Below are positions 37,525-48,269 of a stretch of 64,000 bases of DNA, in pieces. The position numbers and the translations under genes were made by a program. The DNA comes from Actinacidiphila yanglinensis (GTDB lineage: Bacteria > Actinomycetota > Actinomycetes > Streptomycetales > Streptomycetaceae): the NCBI RefSeq assembly GCF_900107965.1, contig NZ_FNVU01000001.1:744001-808000 (forward strand). The letters are read 5' to 3'. The notes under the pieces were generated by a model, which did not search any database, had not been told where the DNA came from, and saw only the letters and a program-made list of their open reading frames with translations. The first letter of the stretch is position 1. Each line of letters opens with the position of its first letter.

Positions 37525-38721
37525 ATGAGTGAAATCTACAGCCAACGGGCCGGGTTCGGCAGCGGCACGGGCGGCACGGGCGGCACGGGCGGCACCGGCG
37601 ACGAGGGCGGCGGCCGGGACCGGCCGCCGCTGGTCCTGGGCATCGACGCGGGCGGGACCCGGAGCCGGGCGTGCCTGACGGCGGGCCGGCCCGGGGGCCG
37701 CGTGCTCGGGCGGGGCAGCGGCGGCCCCGGCAACGCGCTGAACGTCGGCCGGGCGGACCTGACCGACCACCTTGCGGCGGCGATCGGCGGGGCCGTCGCG
37801 CAGGCGGTCGCCGCCGACCCGGACGTACGCGACCGGGTCGGCGCGGCGTACGGGGGCTTCGCGGGCGCGGCTCCCGGCATCGGCCCCGAGCGCGGGCTCG
37901 AACTGGCGCTGTCCTGCCTCCGCGACGCGCTCGCCGTGCACGGCATCACCGGGGTGCCGGTCGGCGTAGGCGGCGACACCGACGTGGCCCTTCCAGCGGC
38001 GCCGGGCGCCCCCTCCGACGGCCTCGTGCTCATCGCCGGCACCGGCGCCATCGCCGCCCGCCTGGTCGAGGGCCGCCGCGCCGCCGTCTCGGACGGGCAC
38101 GGCTGGCTGCTCGGCGACGAGGGCAGCGGGTTCTGGCTCGGCAACCGGGCGGCGCGGGCGGTCCTGGAGGCGCTGGACAGCCGCGGCCCCTGGACGGCGC
38201 TGGTGCCGCGGGTGATGGCGCACTATCTGGGGCCGACCGGGGCGGGCGCCGATGAGGGGAGCGGCGGGGAGGCGGAGGTCGCGGAGGGGCCGCAGGCCGG
38301 ACCGGTTTTCGGGCCCGCGACGGACGCGGTGGTCCGGTTCCGGCTCGCGGAGACCCTCGTGACGCGGGCGTACGAGCAGGCGCCGTCCCGGCTGGCCGCG
38401 CTCAGCCCGCTGGTGGTGGAGGCGGCGCGGGAGGGCGACGCGGTGGCGCTGGGCCTGCTGGACGAGGCGGCCGGGCTGCTCGCCGACGCGGTGCGCTCGC
38501 TGGCCCCGCGCCCGGGCGAGCCCTTGGTGGCGACCGGCGGGCTGCTCGGACCGGGCGGGCCGCTGCTGGACCGGGTGACGGCGCGGATCAAGCGCTTCGG
38601 ACTGCGGGTCTTCCCGGTCGCCGACGGGTCCACGGGCGCCGCCGCGCTCGCCTGCGGGCTGCTCGACCGGCGCGGCCCGCTGCCTCCCGGCGACCCGGTC
38701 GACCCGCCCGCCCTGCCGTGA
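37525..38721 (+). CDS. BadF/BadG-type ATPase, probable N-acetyl amino-sugar kinase
   Basis: The product (398 aa) is an ASKHA-fold kinase of the BadF/BcrA family, which includes N-acetylglucosamine kinases. Phosphate motifs are LVLGIDAGGTRSRACL, VGVGGDTDVALP and LVLIAGTGAIAARLV, plus GWLLGDEGSGFWLG and VATGGLLGPGG. The N-terminus carries a four-fold GTG repeat encoded by 9-bp direct repeats near 37560-37597. The ATG at 37525 is chosen; a GTG two codons earlier (37519) is also possible. It is probably cotranscribed with the SIS gene and divergent from the rpiR-type regulator. Confidence 0.83.
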   Translation: MSEIYSQRAGFGSGTGGTGGTGGTGDEGGGRDRPPLVLGIDAGGTRSRACLTAGRPGGRVLGRGSGGPGNALNVGRADLTDHLAAAIGGAVAQAVAADPDVRDRVGAAYGGFAGAAPGIGPERGLELALSCLRDALAVHGITGVPVGVGGDTDVALPAAPGAPSDGLVLIAGTGAIAARLVEGRRAAVSDGHGWLLGDEGSGFWLGNRAARAVLEALDSRGPWTALVPRVMAHYLGPTGAGADEGSGGEAEVAEGPQAGPVFGPATDAVVRFRLAETLVTRAYEQAPSRLAALSPLVVEAAREGDAVALGLLDEAAGLLADAVRSLAPRPGEPLVATGGLLGPGGPLLDRVTARIKRFGLRVFPVADGSTGAAALACGLLDRRGPLPPGDPVDPPALP

Positions 38722-38812
38722 ACGCCGGAACGGCCGGCATCCACCGGGTCCGTCGCCCGGGCGTCTTGACGGGCCATGGTGGCTCAATGTTTCATCATTA
38801 CGCTGGGCGGTT

Positions 38813-38825
38813 GGTTGATTCAACC
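38813..38825. promoter_or_regulatory. Perfect palindrome upstream of the SIS gene
   Basis: GGTTGATTCAACC is a 6+1+6 palindrome about 78 bp before the SIS gene start, in a locally AT-rich stretch. It shares TGGTTGAT with the site at 37495-37512, so it is a candidate operator for the RpiR-type regulator. Confidence 0.45.
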
Positions 38826-38902
38826 GAACGCAATGCGGCGAGGATCAGCAGCGCCGTTCCGCACTTTTCGCACTTCTGGACTTCCGCAAAGGGGACCCGG
38901 GC

Positions 38903-39667
38903 ATGGCCGAGGGACAGATCAGCGCCGCGACGTTCGCCGACGAGGGCCGCGCCGCGGTGGAGCGGGCGATCGGCGCGAACAAGGAGTCCGTGGCGGCCGC
39001 CGGCCGGCTCCTGGCCGACTGCGTGGCCGCCGACGGCGTCATCCACGGCTTCGGCACCGGGCACTCGCAGGCCACCGTCCTGGAGATCGTCGGCCGGGCC
39101 GGCGGCCTGATCCCCACCAACCGGATCGGCCTCACCGACCTGGTGCTGCGCGGCGGCGAGGACCGCTCGGTGCTCGCCGACCCGCTGCTGGAGCGCTCCC
39201 CGGGCCTGGCCCGCCGGCTGTACGACCTGGCCGAGCCGCGCCCGCAGGACGTGTTCGTGATCGTCTCCAACTCCGGCGTCAACAACTCCATCGTCGACAT
39301 GGCGCTGCACGTCAAGGAGGCCGGCCACCACCTCATCGCGCTGACCTCGCTGACCCACACCCGCGCCGTGCCGGCCCTGCACCCCAGCGGCAAGCGGCTG
39401 GCCGACGTCGCCGACGCCGTGCTCGACAACTGCGCGCCGGCGGGCGACGCGTTGCTGCCGCTGCCGAACGGCGGCGCCCTGTGCGGCGTGTCCACCATCA
39501 CCTCCGCGCTGCTGGTGCAGATGACCGTCGCCGAGGCCGTCGGCCTGCTGAACGCCGAGGGCCACGACGCGCCGGTCTACATCTCGGCGAACCTTCCCGG
39601 CGGGCACGAGCGCAACACTGTGCTGGAGGAGCGCTACGCGGGCCGTATCCACCGCGGCGGCTTCTGA
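38903..39667 (+). CDS. SIS domain sugar isomerase-like protein
   Basis: The product (254 aa) has a SIS fold: IHGFGTGHSQATVLEIVGRAGG and DVFVIVSNSGVNNSIVDMAL are the phosphosugar-binding loops, and LRGGEDRSVLADPLLERSPGL is typical of the UPF0309-like sugar isomerase family. The exact reaction is unknown; an amino-sugar phosphate isomerase or etherase is possible. It follows the BadF-type kinase and precedes pgi, which suggests a short route from amino sugars to fructose-6-phosphate. Confidence 0.82.
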   Translation: MAEGQISAATFADEGRAAVERAIGANKESVAAAGRLLADCVAADGVIHGFGTGHSQATVLEIVGRAGGLIPTNRIGLTDLVLRGGEDRSVLADPLLERSPGLARRLYDLAEPRPQDVFVIVSNSGVNNSIVDMALHVKEAGHHLIALTSLTHTRAVPALHPSGKRLADVADAVLDNCAPAGDALLPLPNGGALCGVSTITSALLVQMTVAEAVGLLNAEGHDAPVYISANLPGGHERNTVLEERYAGRIHRGGF

Positions 39668-39878
39668 TCCGGCCCCATGGGATCCGGCCGGGCCCCGTCC
39701 GGTCCGGCCGGTCCGGGCAGTTGCCGGGGCGCCGTCCCCACCAGCGGCGGACGGCGTTTCGGCGCCGCTCCGGTGACGGTGCGACGGCTGGTACGCGGCG
39801 CGCCCGGGTGCCGGATCTCGTTCTGCCGCGCCATCAATTATTTTGGGTGTCGCAGCGAGGACGAGGAGAAGTGGACTG

Positions 39879-41537
39879 ATGTCCGAACGAAACGCGCAGG
39901 GCACCCCCCGGCTCGACCAGCGCCCCGAGTGGCACGCGCTCGCCAAGCACCGCGAGGAGCTGTCCGGCACCCATCTGCGGGACCTTTTCGACCGCGACCC
40001 CGACCGGGGCAGCCGCTACACCCTCCAGGTCGGAGACCTCCACCTGGACTACTCCAAGCAGCTCGTCACCGACGAGACCCTGGACCTGCTGCGCGAACTC
40101 GCAACAGCCACCAAGGTGTTCGAGCTGCGGGACGCGATGTTCGGCGGCGAGCGGATCAACGTCACCGAGAACCGCGCGGTGCTGCACACCGCCCTGCGCG
40201 CCCCGCAGTCCGCGACGATCTCCGTCGACGGGCAGAACGTCGTACCCGGCGTGCACGCCGTGCTCTACAAGATGACGGTCTTCGCCGACCGGATCCGCTC
40301 GGGCGAGTGGACCGGCCACACCGGCAAGCGGATCAGGAACATCGTCAACATCGGTATCGGCGGCTCCGACCTGGGCCCCGCGATGGCCTACGAGGTGCTG
40401 CGCTCCTACGCCGACCGCGACCTGACCCTCCGCTTCGTGTCCAACGTGGACGGCGCCGACCTGCACGAGTCGGTGCGCGACCTGGACGCCGCGGAGACGC
40501 TGTTCATCATCGCCTCCAAGACCTTCACCACCATCGAGACGATCACCAACGCCACCTCCGCCCGGCAGTGGCTGCTGGGTGAACTCGGCGCCGGTGACGA
40601 GGCCGTGGCCAAGCACTTCGTCGCGCTGTCCACGAACGCGGAGAAGGTCGCCGAGTTCGGCATCGACACCACGAACATGTTCGAGTTCTGGGACTGGGTC
40701 GGCGGCCGCTACTCCTTCGACTCCGCGATCGGCCTGTCGCTGATGATCGCGATCGGAGCCGAGTCGTTCCGGAGCATGCTGGCCGGCTTCCACCTGGTCG
40801 ACGAGCACTTCAGGACCGCGCCCCCGGAGCGGAACGTGCCGCTGCTGCTCGGCCTGCTCGGCGTCTGGTACGGCGGCTTCCACGACGCCCAGGCGCACGC
40901 GGTGCTGCCCTACAGCCACTACCTGAGCAGGTTCACCGCCTACCTCCAGCAACTCGACATGGAGTCCAACGGCAAGTCCGTGGACCGCGACGGCAACCCG
41001 GTGAGCTGGCAGACGGGCCCGGTGGTCTGGGGCACCCCCGGCACCAACGGGCAGCACGCCTACTACCAGTTGCTGCACCAGGGCACCAAGCTGGTGCCCG
41101 CCGACTTCATCGGCTTCGCGCGGCCGCTGGCCGAACTCGGCCCGCTCGCCGGGCAGCACGACCTGCTGATGGCGAACTTCTTCGCCCAGACGCAGGCGCT
41201 GGCCTTCGGCAAGACCCCGGACGAGGTCCGCGCCGAGGGGGTGCCCGAGGAGCTGGTGCCGCACAAGACGTTCCGCGGCAACCACCCCACCACCACCATC
41301 CTGGCCAACGAGCTGACCCCGTCGGTCCTCGGCCAGCTCATCGCGCTCTACGAGCACAAGGTGTTCGTGCAGGGCGCGGTGTGGAACATCGACTCCTTCG
41401 ACCAGTGGGGCGTCGAGCTCGGCAAGGTGCTCGCGAAGCGCGTCGAGCCCGCGCTCACCGAGGGCGCCGACGTGCCGGGCCTGGACCCGTCCACGAAGGC
41501 ACTCGTCGCGAAGTACCGCGAGCTGCGCGGCCGCTGA
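39879..41537 (+). CDS. pgi: Glucose-6-phosphate isomerase
   Basis: The product (552 aa) interconverts glucose-6-phosphate and fructose-6-phosphate. [51 protein letters not shown] and [15 protein letters not shown] carry the family motifs and catalytic residues. The ATG at 39879 has GAGGAG 10 nt upstream. A notably AT-rich stretch, AATTATTTTGGG (39836-39847), lies just upstream and may be part of the promoter. pgi is convergent with the pentose phosphate operon. Confidence 0.97.
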   Translation: MSERNAQGTPRLDQRPEWHALAKHREELSGTHLRDLFDRDPDRGSRYTLQVGDLHLDYSKQLVTDETLDLLRELATATKVFELRDAMFGGERINVTENRAVLHTALRAPQSATISVDGQNVVPGVHAVLYKMTVFADRIRSGEWTGHTGKRIRNIVNIGIGGSDLGPAMAYEVLRSYADRDLTLRFVSNVDGADLHESVRDLDAAETLFIIASKTFTTIETITNATSARQWLLGELGAGDEAVAKHFVALSTNAEKVAEFGIDTTNMFEFWDWVGGRYSFDSAIGLSLMIAIGAESFRSMLAGFHLVDEHFRTAPPERNVPLLLGLLGVWYGGFHDAQAHAVLPYSHYLSRFTAYLQQLDMESNGKSVDRDGNPVSWQTGPVVWGTPGTNGQHAYYQLLHQGTKLVPADFIGFARPLAELGPLAGQHDLLMANFFAQTQALAFGKTPDEVRAEGVPEELVPHKTFRGNHPTTTILANELTPSVLGQLIALYEHKVFVQGAVWNIDSFDQWGVELGKVLAKRVEPALTEGADVPGLDPSTKALVAKYRELRGR

Positions 41538-41546
41538 GCCCGCACA

Positions 41547-41588
41547 CGCGGAGGAGCCCGGGATCGGATGATCCCGGGCTCCTCCGCG
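41547..41588. terminator. Bidirectional terminator between pgi and pgl
   Basis: A perfect 19-bp stem (41547-41565 with 41570-41588, core GGAGGAGCCCGGGATC) has a GGAT loop. It lies 9 nt after pgi. pgl ends 60 nt away on the other strand, so the hairpin probably serves both transcripts. Confidence 0.82.
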
Positions 41589-41647
41589 TCGAACCGACCG
41601 GACCGGCCGCGCCGCCTGCGCGGCCCGCACCGGTTCGGCCTACGGCG

Positions 41648-42430
41648 TCACGACGAGGCCGCCGGATACAGCTCCGGGGGGAGCTTGGACGCCGCGGGGC
41701 GGTCGAGCAGCCACAGGGTGCGGGCCCGGCCGTAGGCACCCGACGCGGGAGCCTGGACCTCGCCCGGCGCGGACAGAGCCAGCGCGACCGCGCCCGCCTT
41801 GTCCTCGCCCGCGGCGAGCAGCCACACCTCCCGGGCCGAGCGGATCGCCGGGAAGGTCAGCGAGATCCGGGTCGGCGGCGGCTTGGGCGAGCCGTGCACA
41901 CCGATGACGGTGCGGACGGTCTCCCGGGTGCCGGGGTGCTCCGGGAAGAGCGAGGCCACATGCGTGTCCGGGCCGACGCCCAGCATGAGGACGTCGAAGG
42001 ACGGCACCCGGGTGTGGTCCTCCGGCCCGGCCGCGGCGGCCAGGTCCGCCGCGTAGGCCGCCGCGGCGGCCTCCACGTCGGTCTCGTACGCGCCATCGGA
42101 CGGCGCCATCGGGTGCACCCGGGCCGGGTCGACCGGCACCGAGTCCAGCAGTGCCTCCCGGGCTTGGGTGTAGTTGCGCTCCGGGTCCCCCTCGGGGAGG
42201 AACCGCTCGTCGCCCCACCACAGGTCCAGCCGCGCCCAGTCCACGGCGTCACGCGCCGGGGACTCGGCGAGCGCGGCCAGCAGCCCGTTGCCGTTCCGCC
42301 CGCCGGTGAGCACCAGGGAGGCCGATCCGCGGGCGGCCTGGGCGTCCACGACCTTCGTGATCAGCCGGGCCGCGGCGGCCCGCGCCATCAGCTCCTTGTC
42401 CCGGTGGACGACCACCTGTGGCGTACTCAC
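41648..42430 (-). CDS. pgl: 6-phosphogluconolactonase
   Basis: The product (260 aa) hydrolyses 6-phosphogluconolactone, the second step of the pentose phosphate pathway. Motifs of the DevB/Pgl family are LTGGRNGNGLLAAL, WWGDERFLPEGDPERNY, FDVLMLGVGPDTHVASLFP and ISLTFPAIRSAREVWLL. The GTG at 42428-42430 overlaps the opcA stop as GTGA. It is the last gene of the tkt-tal-zwf-opcA-pgl operon. Confidence 0.95.
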   Translation of the reverse strand: MSTPQVVVHRDKELMARAAAARLITKVVDAQAARGSASLVLTGGRNGNGLLAALAESPARDAVDWARLDLWWGDERFLPEGDPERNYTQAREALLDSVPVDPARVHPMAPSDGAYETDVEAAAAAYAADLAAAAGPEDHTRVPSFDVLMLGVGPDTHVASLFPEHPGTRETVRTVIGVHGSPKPPPTRISLTFPAIRSAREVWLLAAGEDKAGAVALALSAPGEVQAPASGAYGRARTLWLLDRPAASKLPPELYPAASS

Positions 42431-43482
42431 TTCTCCGCCGCCGCCTTGCCGGAACCGGAGTTCGACGCCGCCTTCTTGGCCGGAGCCGCCTTCGACGCGC
42501 CCTCGGCGGGCTCGCCCGCCTTGCCGCTCTTCGCGACCGAGCCGCTGGAACCGTCGGAGTTCAGCAGGTGCTTCAGGCCGAACTTCACGGTGGCGCGGTA
42601 TATGTCGTCCGGGTCGAGCCGGCGCAGCTCCTCGGCGATCAGCTCCGAGGTCTCCCGCCGCTTGAGCGCCACATGGCGGTCGGGCTGCCCCGGCACCGCC
42701 AGCTCGGCCAGCCCGCCCTCGGGCCGGTCCAGGCAGATGTCTCCCTCGGAGGTGAACAGCCGCACCGCGGTCAGCCCGGGACCGCTGGAGACCTTGCGCT
42801 CCACCGGAACGCCGAGCCGGTCCGACAGCCACAGCGCCAGCAGTTCGGCGCTCGGGTTGTACGCCTCGCCCTCCACCGCGGCACGCTCGATCTTGTGGTG
42901 CTTCTGGTCGAGCGCGGCGGCCAGCATGGAACGCCACGGGGTGATCCGGGTCCAGGCCAGGTCGGTGTCACCGGGCGCGTACGTCTTCGCACGCAGCACG
43001 ATCGACCCCACCGGGTCCTCGGCGGCCGCGGAGTCGGTGATCCGGCGCGCCGCCAGCCGGCCCAGCGGGTCCTCCGCTGCGTGCTCCGGGGCCTTGTCCG
43101 GCCACCAGCACACCGCGGGGGCGTCCGGCAGCAGCAGCGGCAGGACCACCGACTCGGCGTGGTTGGCCAGCTCGCCGTGCATGCGCAGCACCACGGTCTC
43201 GCCGGTGCCGGCCTCGTCGCCCACCACGACCTCGGCGTCGAGCCGGGCCATCGCCCGGTCCCGCGGCGAGCGCCCGGGCCGCTTGATGACGACCAGTATC
43301 CGCGACGGGTGTTCCTTCGACGCCTCGTGGGCGGCCTTCAGCGCGTCGTACGCACTGCCCTCGTCGGTGACGATCACCAGGGTCAGCACCATGCCGACCG
43401 CCGGGGTGCCGATCGCACGCCGGGCCTCGATCAGCCCGGCGTTGATCTTCGAGGACGTGGTGTCCGTCAGATCGATCCTCAT
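42427..43482 (-). CDS. opcA: Glucose-6-phosphate dehydrogenase assembly protein OpcA
   Basis: The product (351 aa) is the OpcA factor found with Zwf in actinobacteria and cyanobacteria, needed for full glucose-6-phosphate dehydrogenase activity. LPDAPAVCWWPDKAP, RITDSA and DLAWTRITPWRSMLAA are typical. The last 50 residues are a Lys/Ala/Ser-rich tail. Its ATG overlaps the zwf stop as ATGA and its stop overlaps the pgl start, so all three are coupled. Confidence 0.95.
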   Translation of the reverse strand: MRIDLTDTTSSKINAGLIEARRAIGTPAVGMVLTLVIVTDEGSAYDALKAAHEASKEHPSRILVVIKRPGRSPRDRAMARLDAEVVVGDEAGTGETVVLRMHGELANHAESVVLPLLLPDAPAVCWWPDKAPEHAAEDPLGRLAARRITDSAAAEDPVGSIVLRAKTYAPGDTDLAWTRITPWRSMLAAALDQKHHKIERAAVEGEAYNPSAELLALWLSDRLGVPVERKVSSGPGLTAVRLFTSEGDICLDRPEGGLAELAVPGQPDRHVALKRRETSELIAEELRRLDPDDIYRATVKFGLKHLLNSDGSSGSVAKSGKAGEPAEGASKAAPAKKAASNSGSGKAAAEK

Positions 43483-45026
43483 GGCCTGCGCCAGCTCCTG
43501 CCGTCTTGTGCGAGCATCTCGTCCGCCTCGGTCGGGCCCCAGGTGCCGGACGCGTACTGTGCCGGCTTGCCGTGCTTGTCCCAGTACTGCTCGACCGGGT
43601 CGAGGATGGTCCAGGACAGCTCCACCTCCTGGTGCCGCGGGAAGAGGTTCGCGTCACCGAGCAGCACGTCCAGGATGAGCCGTTCGTACGCCTCGGGGCT
43701 GGACTCGGTGAACGACTCGCCGTACGCGAAGTCCATCGTGACGTCGCGTACCTCGGTGGAGGTGCCGGGCACCTTCGAACCGAACCGCACGGTCACGCCC
43801 TCGTCCGGCTGCACCCGGATGACCAGCGCGTTCTCGCCGAGCTCCTCGGTGGCGCCGGACTCGAACGGCAGGTACGGGGCCCGCTTGAAGACCACCGCGA
43901 TCTCGGTGACGCGGCGGCCGAGCCGCTTGCCGGTGCGCAGGTAGAACGGCACGCCCGCCCAGCGCCGGTTGTTGATCTCCAGCTTCACCGCGGCGAAGGT
44001 GTCGGTCTTGGACTTGGGGTCGATGCCGTCCTCCTCCAGGTACCCGAGCACCTCCTCCCCGCCCTGCCAGGCGTGCGCGTACTGGCCGCGCACCGTGTAC
44101 TTGCCCAGGTCGTCCGGGAGCACGACGGCACCGAGCACCTTGAGCTTCTCCGCGGTCAGCGCCTTCGGGTGGAAGGAGCCGGGCTCCTCCATCGCGGTGA
44201 GCGCCAGCAGCTGGAGCAGGTGGTTCTGGATGACGTCGCGCGCGGCGCCGATGCCGTCGTAGTACCCGGCGCGGCCGCCGATGCCGATGTCCTCGGCCAT
44301 GGTGATCTGCACGTGGTCGACGTACGACCGGTTCCAGATCGGCTCGTACATCGTGTTGGCGAAGCGGAGCGCCAGGATGTTCTGGACGGTCTCCTTGCCC
44401 AGGTAGTGGTCGATCCGGAAGACCTCGTTGGGCGGGAAGACGTCGTGCACGATCGAGTTGAGGTCCTGCGCGCTGGCCAGGTCGTGGCCGAACGGCTTCT
44501 CGATCACCGCGCGCCGCCACGACTCGCCGGTGCCCTGCGACAGGCCGTGCTTCTTGAGCTGCTGCACCACGTCGGGGAAGAACTTCGGCGGCACGGACAG
44601 GTAGAAGGCGAAGTTGCCGCCGGTACCGCGCGCCTTGTCGAGGTCCTCGATGGTGGACTTGAGCTGCTCGAACGCCTTGTCGTCGTCGAAGTTGCCCTGC
44701 ACGAAGCGGCAGCCCTCGGCGAGCTGCTGCCAGACCTCCTCGCGGAAGGGGGTGCGGGCGTGCTCCTTGACCGCGTCGTGCACTTCCTGGGCGAAGTCCT
44801 CGTTCTCCCACTGGCGGCGGGCGAAGCCGACCAGCGCGAAGCCCGGGGGCAGCAGGCCGCGGTTGGCGAGGTCGTAGACCGCCGGCATCAGCTTCTTGCG
44901 CGACAGGTCACCGGTGACCCCGAAGATCACCAGCCCGGACGGCCCCGCGATGCGCGGCAGCCGCCGGTCGAGCGGGTCGCGCAGCGGATTGTCGTGCACC
45001 GTCTGGTTCTCGTCGTCGGTTGCCAC
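43479..45026 (-). CDS. zwf: Glucose-6-phosphate 1-dehydrogenase
   Basis: The product (515 aa) makes 6-phosphogluconolactone and NADPH. The nucleotide-binding motif is VIFGVTGDLSRKKLMPAVYDL and the active site is RIDHYLGKETVQN; YYDGIGAARDVIQNHLLQ and KAPYLPF-like segments follow. The GTG at 45024-45026 comes one base after the tal stop. It is the central gene of the pentose phosphate operon. Confidence 0.97.
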   Translation of the reverse strand: MATDDENQTVHDNPLRDPLDRRLPRIAGPSGLVIFGVTGDLSRKKLMPAVYDLANRGLLPPGFALVGFARRQWENEDFAQEVHDAVKEHARTPFREEVWQQLAEGCRFVQGNFDDDKAFEQLKSTIEDLDKARGTGGNFAFYLSVPPKFFPDVVQQLKKHGLSQGTGESWRRAVIEKPFGHDLASAQDLNSIVHDVFPPNEVFRIDHYLGKETVQNILALRFANTMYEPIWNRSYVDHVQITMAEDIGIGGRAGYYDGIGAARDVIQNHLLQLLALTAMEEPGSFHPKALTAEKLKVLGAVVLPDDLGKYTVRGQYAHAWQGGEEVLGYLEEDGIDPKSKTDTFAAVKLEINNRRWAGVPFYLRTGKRLGRRVTEIAVVFKRAPYLPFESGATEELGENALVIRVQPDEGVTVRFGSKVPGTSTEVRDVTMDFAYGESFTESSPEAYERLILDVLLGDANLFPRHQEVELSWTILDPVEQYWDKHGKPAQYASGTWGPTEADEMLAQDGRSWRRP

Positions 45027-45027
45027 C

Positions 45028-46146
45028 TCACGCCTCCGAGGGGGCGAGGCGCTCGAGTTCCGCCTTGGTGGAGTCCAGGAGCTCGACCCAGGCCGCCTTG
45101 AACTTCGCGACGCCCTCGTCCTCCAGCACCTGCACCACGTCGTCGTACGACACGCCGAGGGGGGCGAGCGCGTCGATGTCGGCCTGGGCCTGCGCGTAAC
45201 CGGGCCGGACGGTGTCGCCGGTGATCTGGCCGTGGTCGGCGACGGCGTCCAGGGTGGCCTCGGGCATGGTGTTGACGATGTTCGGCGCGACCAGCTCCGT
45301 CACGTACAGCGTGTCGGGGTAGGCCGGGTCCTTTACACCGGTGGAGGCCCACAGCGGGCGCTGCTTGTTCGCGCCGGACCGCTCCAGGGCGGTCCAGCGG
45401 TCGGTGCCGAAGACCTCTTCGTACGCCTGGTAGGCCAGCCGGGCGTTGGCCACGGCGGCCTTGCCCTTGAGCGCCTTGGCCTGGTCGGAGCCGATCTTCT
45501 CCAGCCGCTTGTCGATCTCGCTGTCGACCCGGGAGACGAAGAAGGACGCCACGGAGTGGATCTCGGCGAGGTCCAGGCCCGCCGCCTTGGCCTTCTCCAG
45601 GCCGGACAGGTAGGCGTCCATCACCTCGCGGTAGCGCTCCAGCGAGAAGATCAGGGTGACGTTGACGCTGATGCCCTTGGCGGTCACCTCGGTGATCGCG
45701 GTGAGCCCGGCCTTCGTCGCGGGGATCTTGATCAGCGTGTTCGGGCGGTCCACCAGCCAGGCGAGCTGCTTGGCCTCGGCGATGGTCGCCTTCGTGTTGT
45801 GCGCCAGCCGCGGGTCGACCTCGATGGAGACCCGGCCGTCCTGGTGGCCGCTCGCGTCGTAGACCGGACGCAGGATGTCGGCGGCGTCGCGGACGTCCGC
45901 GGTGGTGATCATCCGCAGGGCCTCCTCGACGGTCAGCCGGCGCGCCGCGAGGTCTTCGAGCTGGCCGTCGTACCCGTCGCCCTGGGAGATGGCCTTCTGG
46001 AAGATCGACGGGTTGGTGGTGACCCCGACCACGTGCTGCTGGTCGATGAGTTCGGCCAGGTTGCCGGACGTGATGCGCTTGCGCGACAGGTCGTCCAGCC
46101 AGATCGCGACGCCTTCGTCGGAGAGGCGCTTGAGTGCGTCTGTCAT
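45028..46146 (-). CDS. tal: Transaldolase
   Basis: The product (372 aa) transfers dihydroxyacetone units between sugar phosphates. The Schiff-base Lys is in [15 protein letters not shown], and [15 protein letters not shown] and [16 protein letters not shown] are family motifs. The length matches the long TalB-like form of actinobacteria. AGGAGA lies about 10 nt before the ATG at 46144-46146. tkt ends 35 nt upstream. Confidence 0.97.
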   Translation of the reverse strand: MTDALKRLSDEGVAIWLDDLSRKRITSGNLAELIDQQHVVGVTTNPSIFQKAISQGDGYDGQLEDLAARRLTVEEALRMITTADVRDAADILRPVYDASGHQDGRVSIEVDPRLAHNTKATIAEAKQLAWLVDRPNTLIKIPATKAGLTAITEVTAKGISVNVTLIFSLERYREVMDAYLSGLEKAKAAGLDLAEIHSVASFFVSRVDSEIDKRLEKIGSDQAKALKGKAAVANARLAYQAYEEVFGTDRWTALERSGANKQRPLWASTGVKDPAYPDTLYVTELVAPNIVNTMPEATLDAVADHGQITGDTVRPGYAQAQADIDALAPLGVSYDDVVQVLEDEGVAKFKAAWVELLDSTKAELERLAPSEA

Positions 46147-46181
46147 GGGATTTGCATCTCCTGATTTGTCGTGTAACTGCG

Positions 46182-48269
46182 TCAGCGATCTGCGGCGGCG
46201 AGAGATTCCCGGGCCGCGGCGGCCACCGCCTCCGCGGTGAACCCGAACTCGCGGAAGACCACCTTGCCGTCGGCCGAGGCACCGTAGTGCTCCAGGCTGA
46301 CGATCCGCCCGGCGTCGCCCACGTAGCGGTACCAGGTGAGGCCGACGCCGGCCTCGACCGCGACGCGCGCCTTCACCGAGGACGGCAGCACGCTCTGGCG
46401 GTACTCCTCGTCCTGCTCCTCGAACCACTCGACACACGGCATCGACACGACCCTGGTCGGAATGCCCGCGGCCTGCAACTCCTCGCGCGCGCCCACCGCG
46501 AGCTGCACCTCGGAGCCGGTGCCGATCAGGATGACCTGCGCCGGGCCGCCCTCGGCCTCCGCCATGACGTAGCCACCGCGGGCCGCGTCCTCGTTGGCCG
46601 GGTAGGTGGGCACGCCCTGACGGGTCAACGCCAGGCCGTGCGGGGCACCCTTGCCGATCTCCTTCGTCCAGCGCTTGAAGATCTCGCGCCAGGCGATCAC
46701 CGTCTCGTGGGCGTCGGCGGGGCGCACCACGTTCAGCCCCGGGATGGCGCGCAGCGAGGCCAGGTGCTCCACCGGCTGGTGGGTCGGGCCGTCCTCGCCG
46801 ACGCCGATCGAGTCGTGCGTCCACACGTAGGTCACCGGCAGGTGCATCAGGGCGGACAGCCGGACCGCGTTGCGCATGTAGTCGGAGAAGACGAGGAACG
46901 TGCCACCGTAGACACGGGTGTTGCCGTGCAGGGTGATGCCGTTCATCTCCGCGGCCATGGAGTGCTCGCGGATGCCGAAGTGCACGGTGCGGCCGTACGG
47001 GTCCGCGCCGGGCAGCGGGTTGCCGACCGGCAGGAACGAGGAGTTCTTGTCGATCGTCGTGTTGTTGGAGCCGGCGAGGTCCGCGGAGCCGCCCCACAGC
47101 TCGGGGACGACCGCGCCCAGCGCCTCCAGGACCTTGCCCGAAGCGGCGCGGGTGGCAAGCGACTTGCCCACCTCGAAGGCGGGCAGGCTGTCCTGCCAGC
47201 CGGCCGGCAGCTCGGCGGCGTCGATCCGGTCGAACAGCTCGGCGCGCTGCGGGTTCGCGGTCCGCCAGGCGGCGTAGGACTTCTCCCACTCCGCCCGCAC
47301 CTCGCGGCCCCGGTCGCCGACCGCGCGGGTGTGCGCGATGACCTCGGGGGCGACGTCGAAGTGCTTGTCGGGGTCGAAGCCGAGCAGCTCCTTGGTGGCC
47401 CGCACCTCGTCCTCACCGAGGGCCGAGCCGTGCGCGGCACCGGTGTTCTGCGCGTGCGGGGCCGGCCAGGCGATGATCGAGCGGACCGCGATGAACGACG
47501 GCCGGCCGGTCTCGGCCTTGGCGGCGAGCATCGCGGCGTGCAGCGCGTGCACGTCGAGGTCGCCGTTCTCCTTCGGCGTGACGCGCTGGACGTGCCAGCC
47601 GTACGCCTCGTAGCGCTTGACGGTGTCCTCGGAGACGGCCGTCTCGGTGTCGCCCTCGATGGAGATGTGGTTGTCGTCCCACAGCAGCACCAGGTTGCCG
47701 AGCTTCTGGTGGCCGGCCAGCGAGGACGCCTCGGCGGAGATGCCCTCCTCGAGGCAGCCGTCGCCCGCGATCGCCCAGATGGTGTGGTCGAACGGCGAGG
47801 CGCCGGTGGCCGCGTCCGGGTCGAACAGGCCGCGCTCGTAACGCGAGGCCATGGCCATGCCCACCGCGTTGGCCACGCCCTGGCCGAGCGGGCCGGTGGT
47901 GGTCTCGACGCCGTTGGTGTGGCCGTACTCCGGGTGGCCGGGGGTCTGGGAGCCCCAGGTGCGCAGGGCTTCGAGGTCGGCCAGTTCGAGGCCGTAACCG
48001 GCGTAGTAGAGCTGCGTGTAGAGGGTCAGGCTGGAGTGCCCGGCGGACAGCACGAAGCGGTCGCGGCCGGTCCAGTCGGAGTCGGCCGGGTCGTGCCGCA
48101 TGATCTTCTGGAACAGCAGGTAGGCCGCCGGGGCCAGGCTCATTGCCGTGCCGGGATGGCCGTTGCCGACCTTCTGCACGGAATCCATGGCAAGGACGCG
48201 GGCGGTGTCCACGGCCCGCTCGTCCAGATCGGTCCACTCAAGGTCTGTGGTGGTCGGCTGCTTGCTCAC
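46182..48269 (-). CDS. tkt: Transketolase
   Basis: The product (695 aa) transfers two-carbon units using thiamine diphosphate. The TPP-binding motif is [19 protein letters not shown] near residue 160. [16 protein letters not shown] is the N-terminal signature, and [21 protein letters not shown] is in the transketolase Pyr domain. The GTG at 48267-48269 heads the minus-strand pentose phosphate operon. It is divergent from ctaB, an arrangement common in actinobacteria. Confidence 0.97.
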   Translation of the reverse strand: MSKQPTTTDLEWTDLDERAVDTARVLAMDSVQKVGNGHPGTAMSLAPAAYLLFQKIMRHDPADSDWTGRDRFVLSAGHSSLTLYTQLYYAGYGLELADLEALRTWGSQTPGHPEYGHTNGVETTTGPLGQGVANAVGMAMASRYERGLFDPDAATGASPFDHTIWAIAGDGCLEEGISAEASSLAGHQKLGNLVLLWDDNHISIEGDTETAVSEDTVKRYEAYGWHVQRVTPKENGDLDVHALHAAMLAAKAETGRPSFIAVRSIIAWPAPHAQNTGAAHGSALGEDEVRATKELLGFDPDKHFDVAPEVIAHTRAVGDRGREVRAEWEKSYAAWRTANPQRAELFDRIDAAELPAGWQDSLPAFEVGKSLATRAASGKVLEALGAVVPELWGGSADLAGSNNTTIDKNSSFLPVGNPLPGADPYGRTVHFGIREHSMAAEMNGITLHGNTRVYGGTFLVFSDYMRNAVRLSALMHLPVTYVWTHDSIGVGEDGPTHQPVEHLASLRAIPGLNVVRPADAHETVIAWREIFKRWTKEIGKGAPHGLALTRQGVPTYPANEDAARGGYVMAEAEGGPAQVILIGTGSEVQLAVGAREELQAAGIPTRVVSMPCVEWFEEQDEEYRQSVLPSSVKARVAVEAGVGLTWYRYVGDAGRIVSLEHYGASADGKVVFREFGFTAEAVAAAARESLAAADR

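Noticed and set aside
38789-38800. Half-site TGTTTCAT before the SIS gene as a second RpiR-type operator
   Set aside because: There is no matching inverted half nearby, and the perfect palindrome at 38813-38825 is a stronger candidate.
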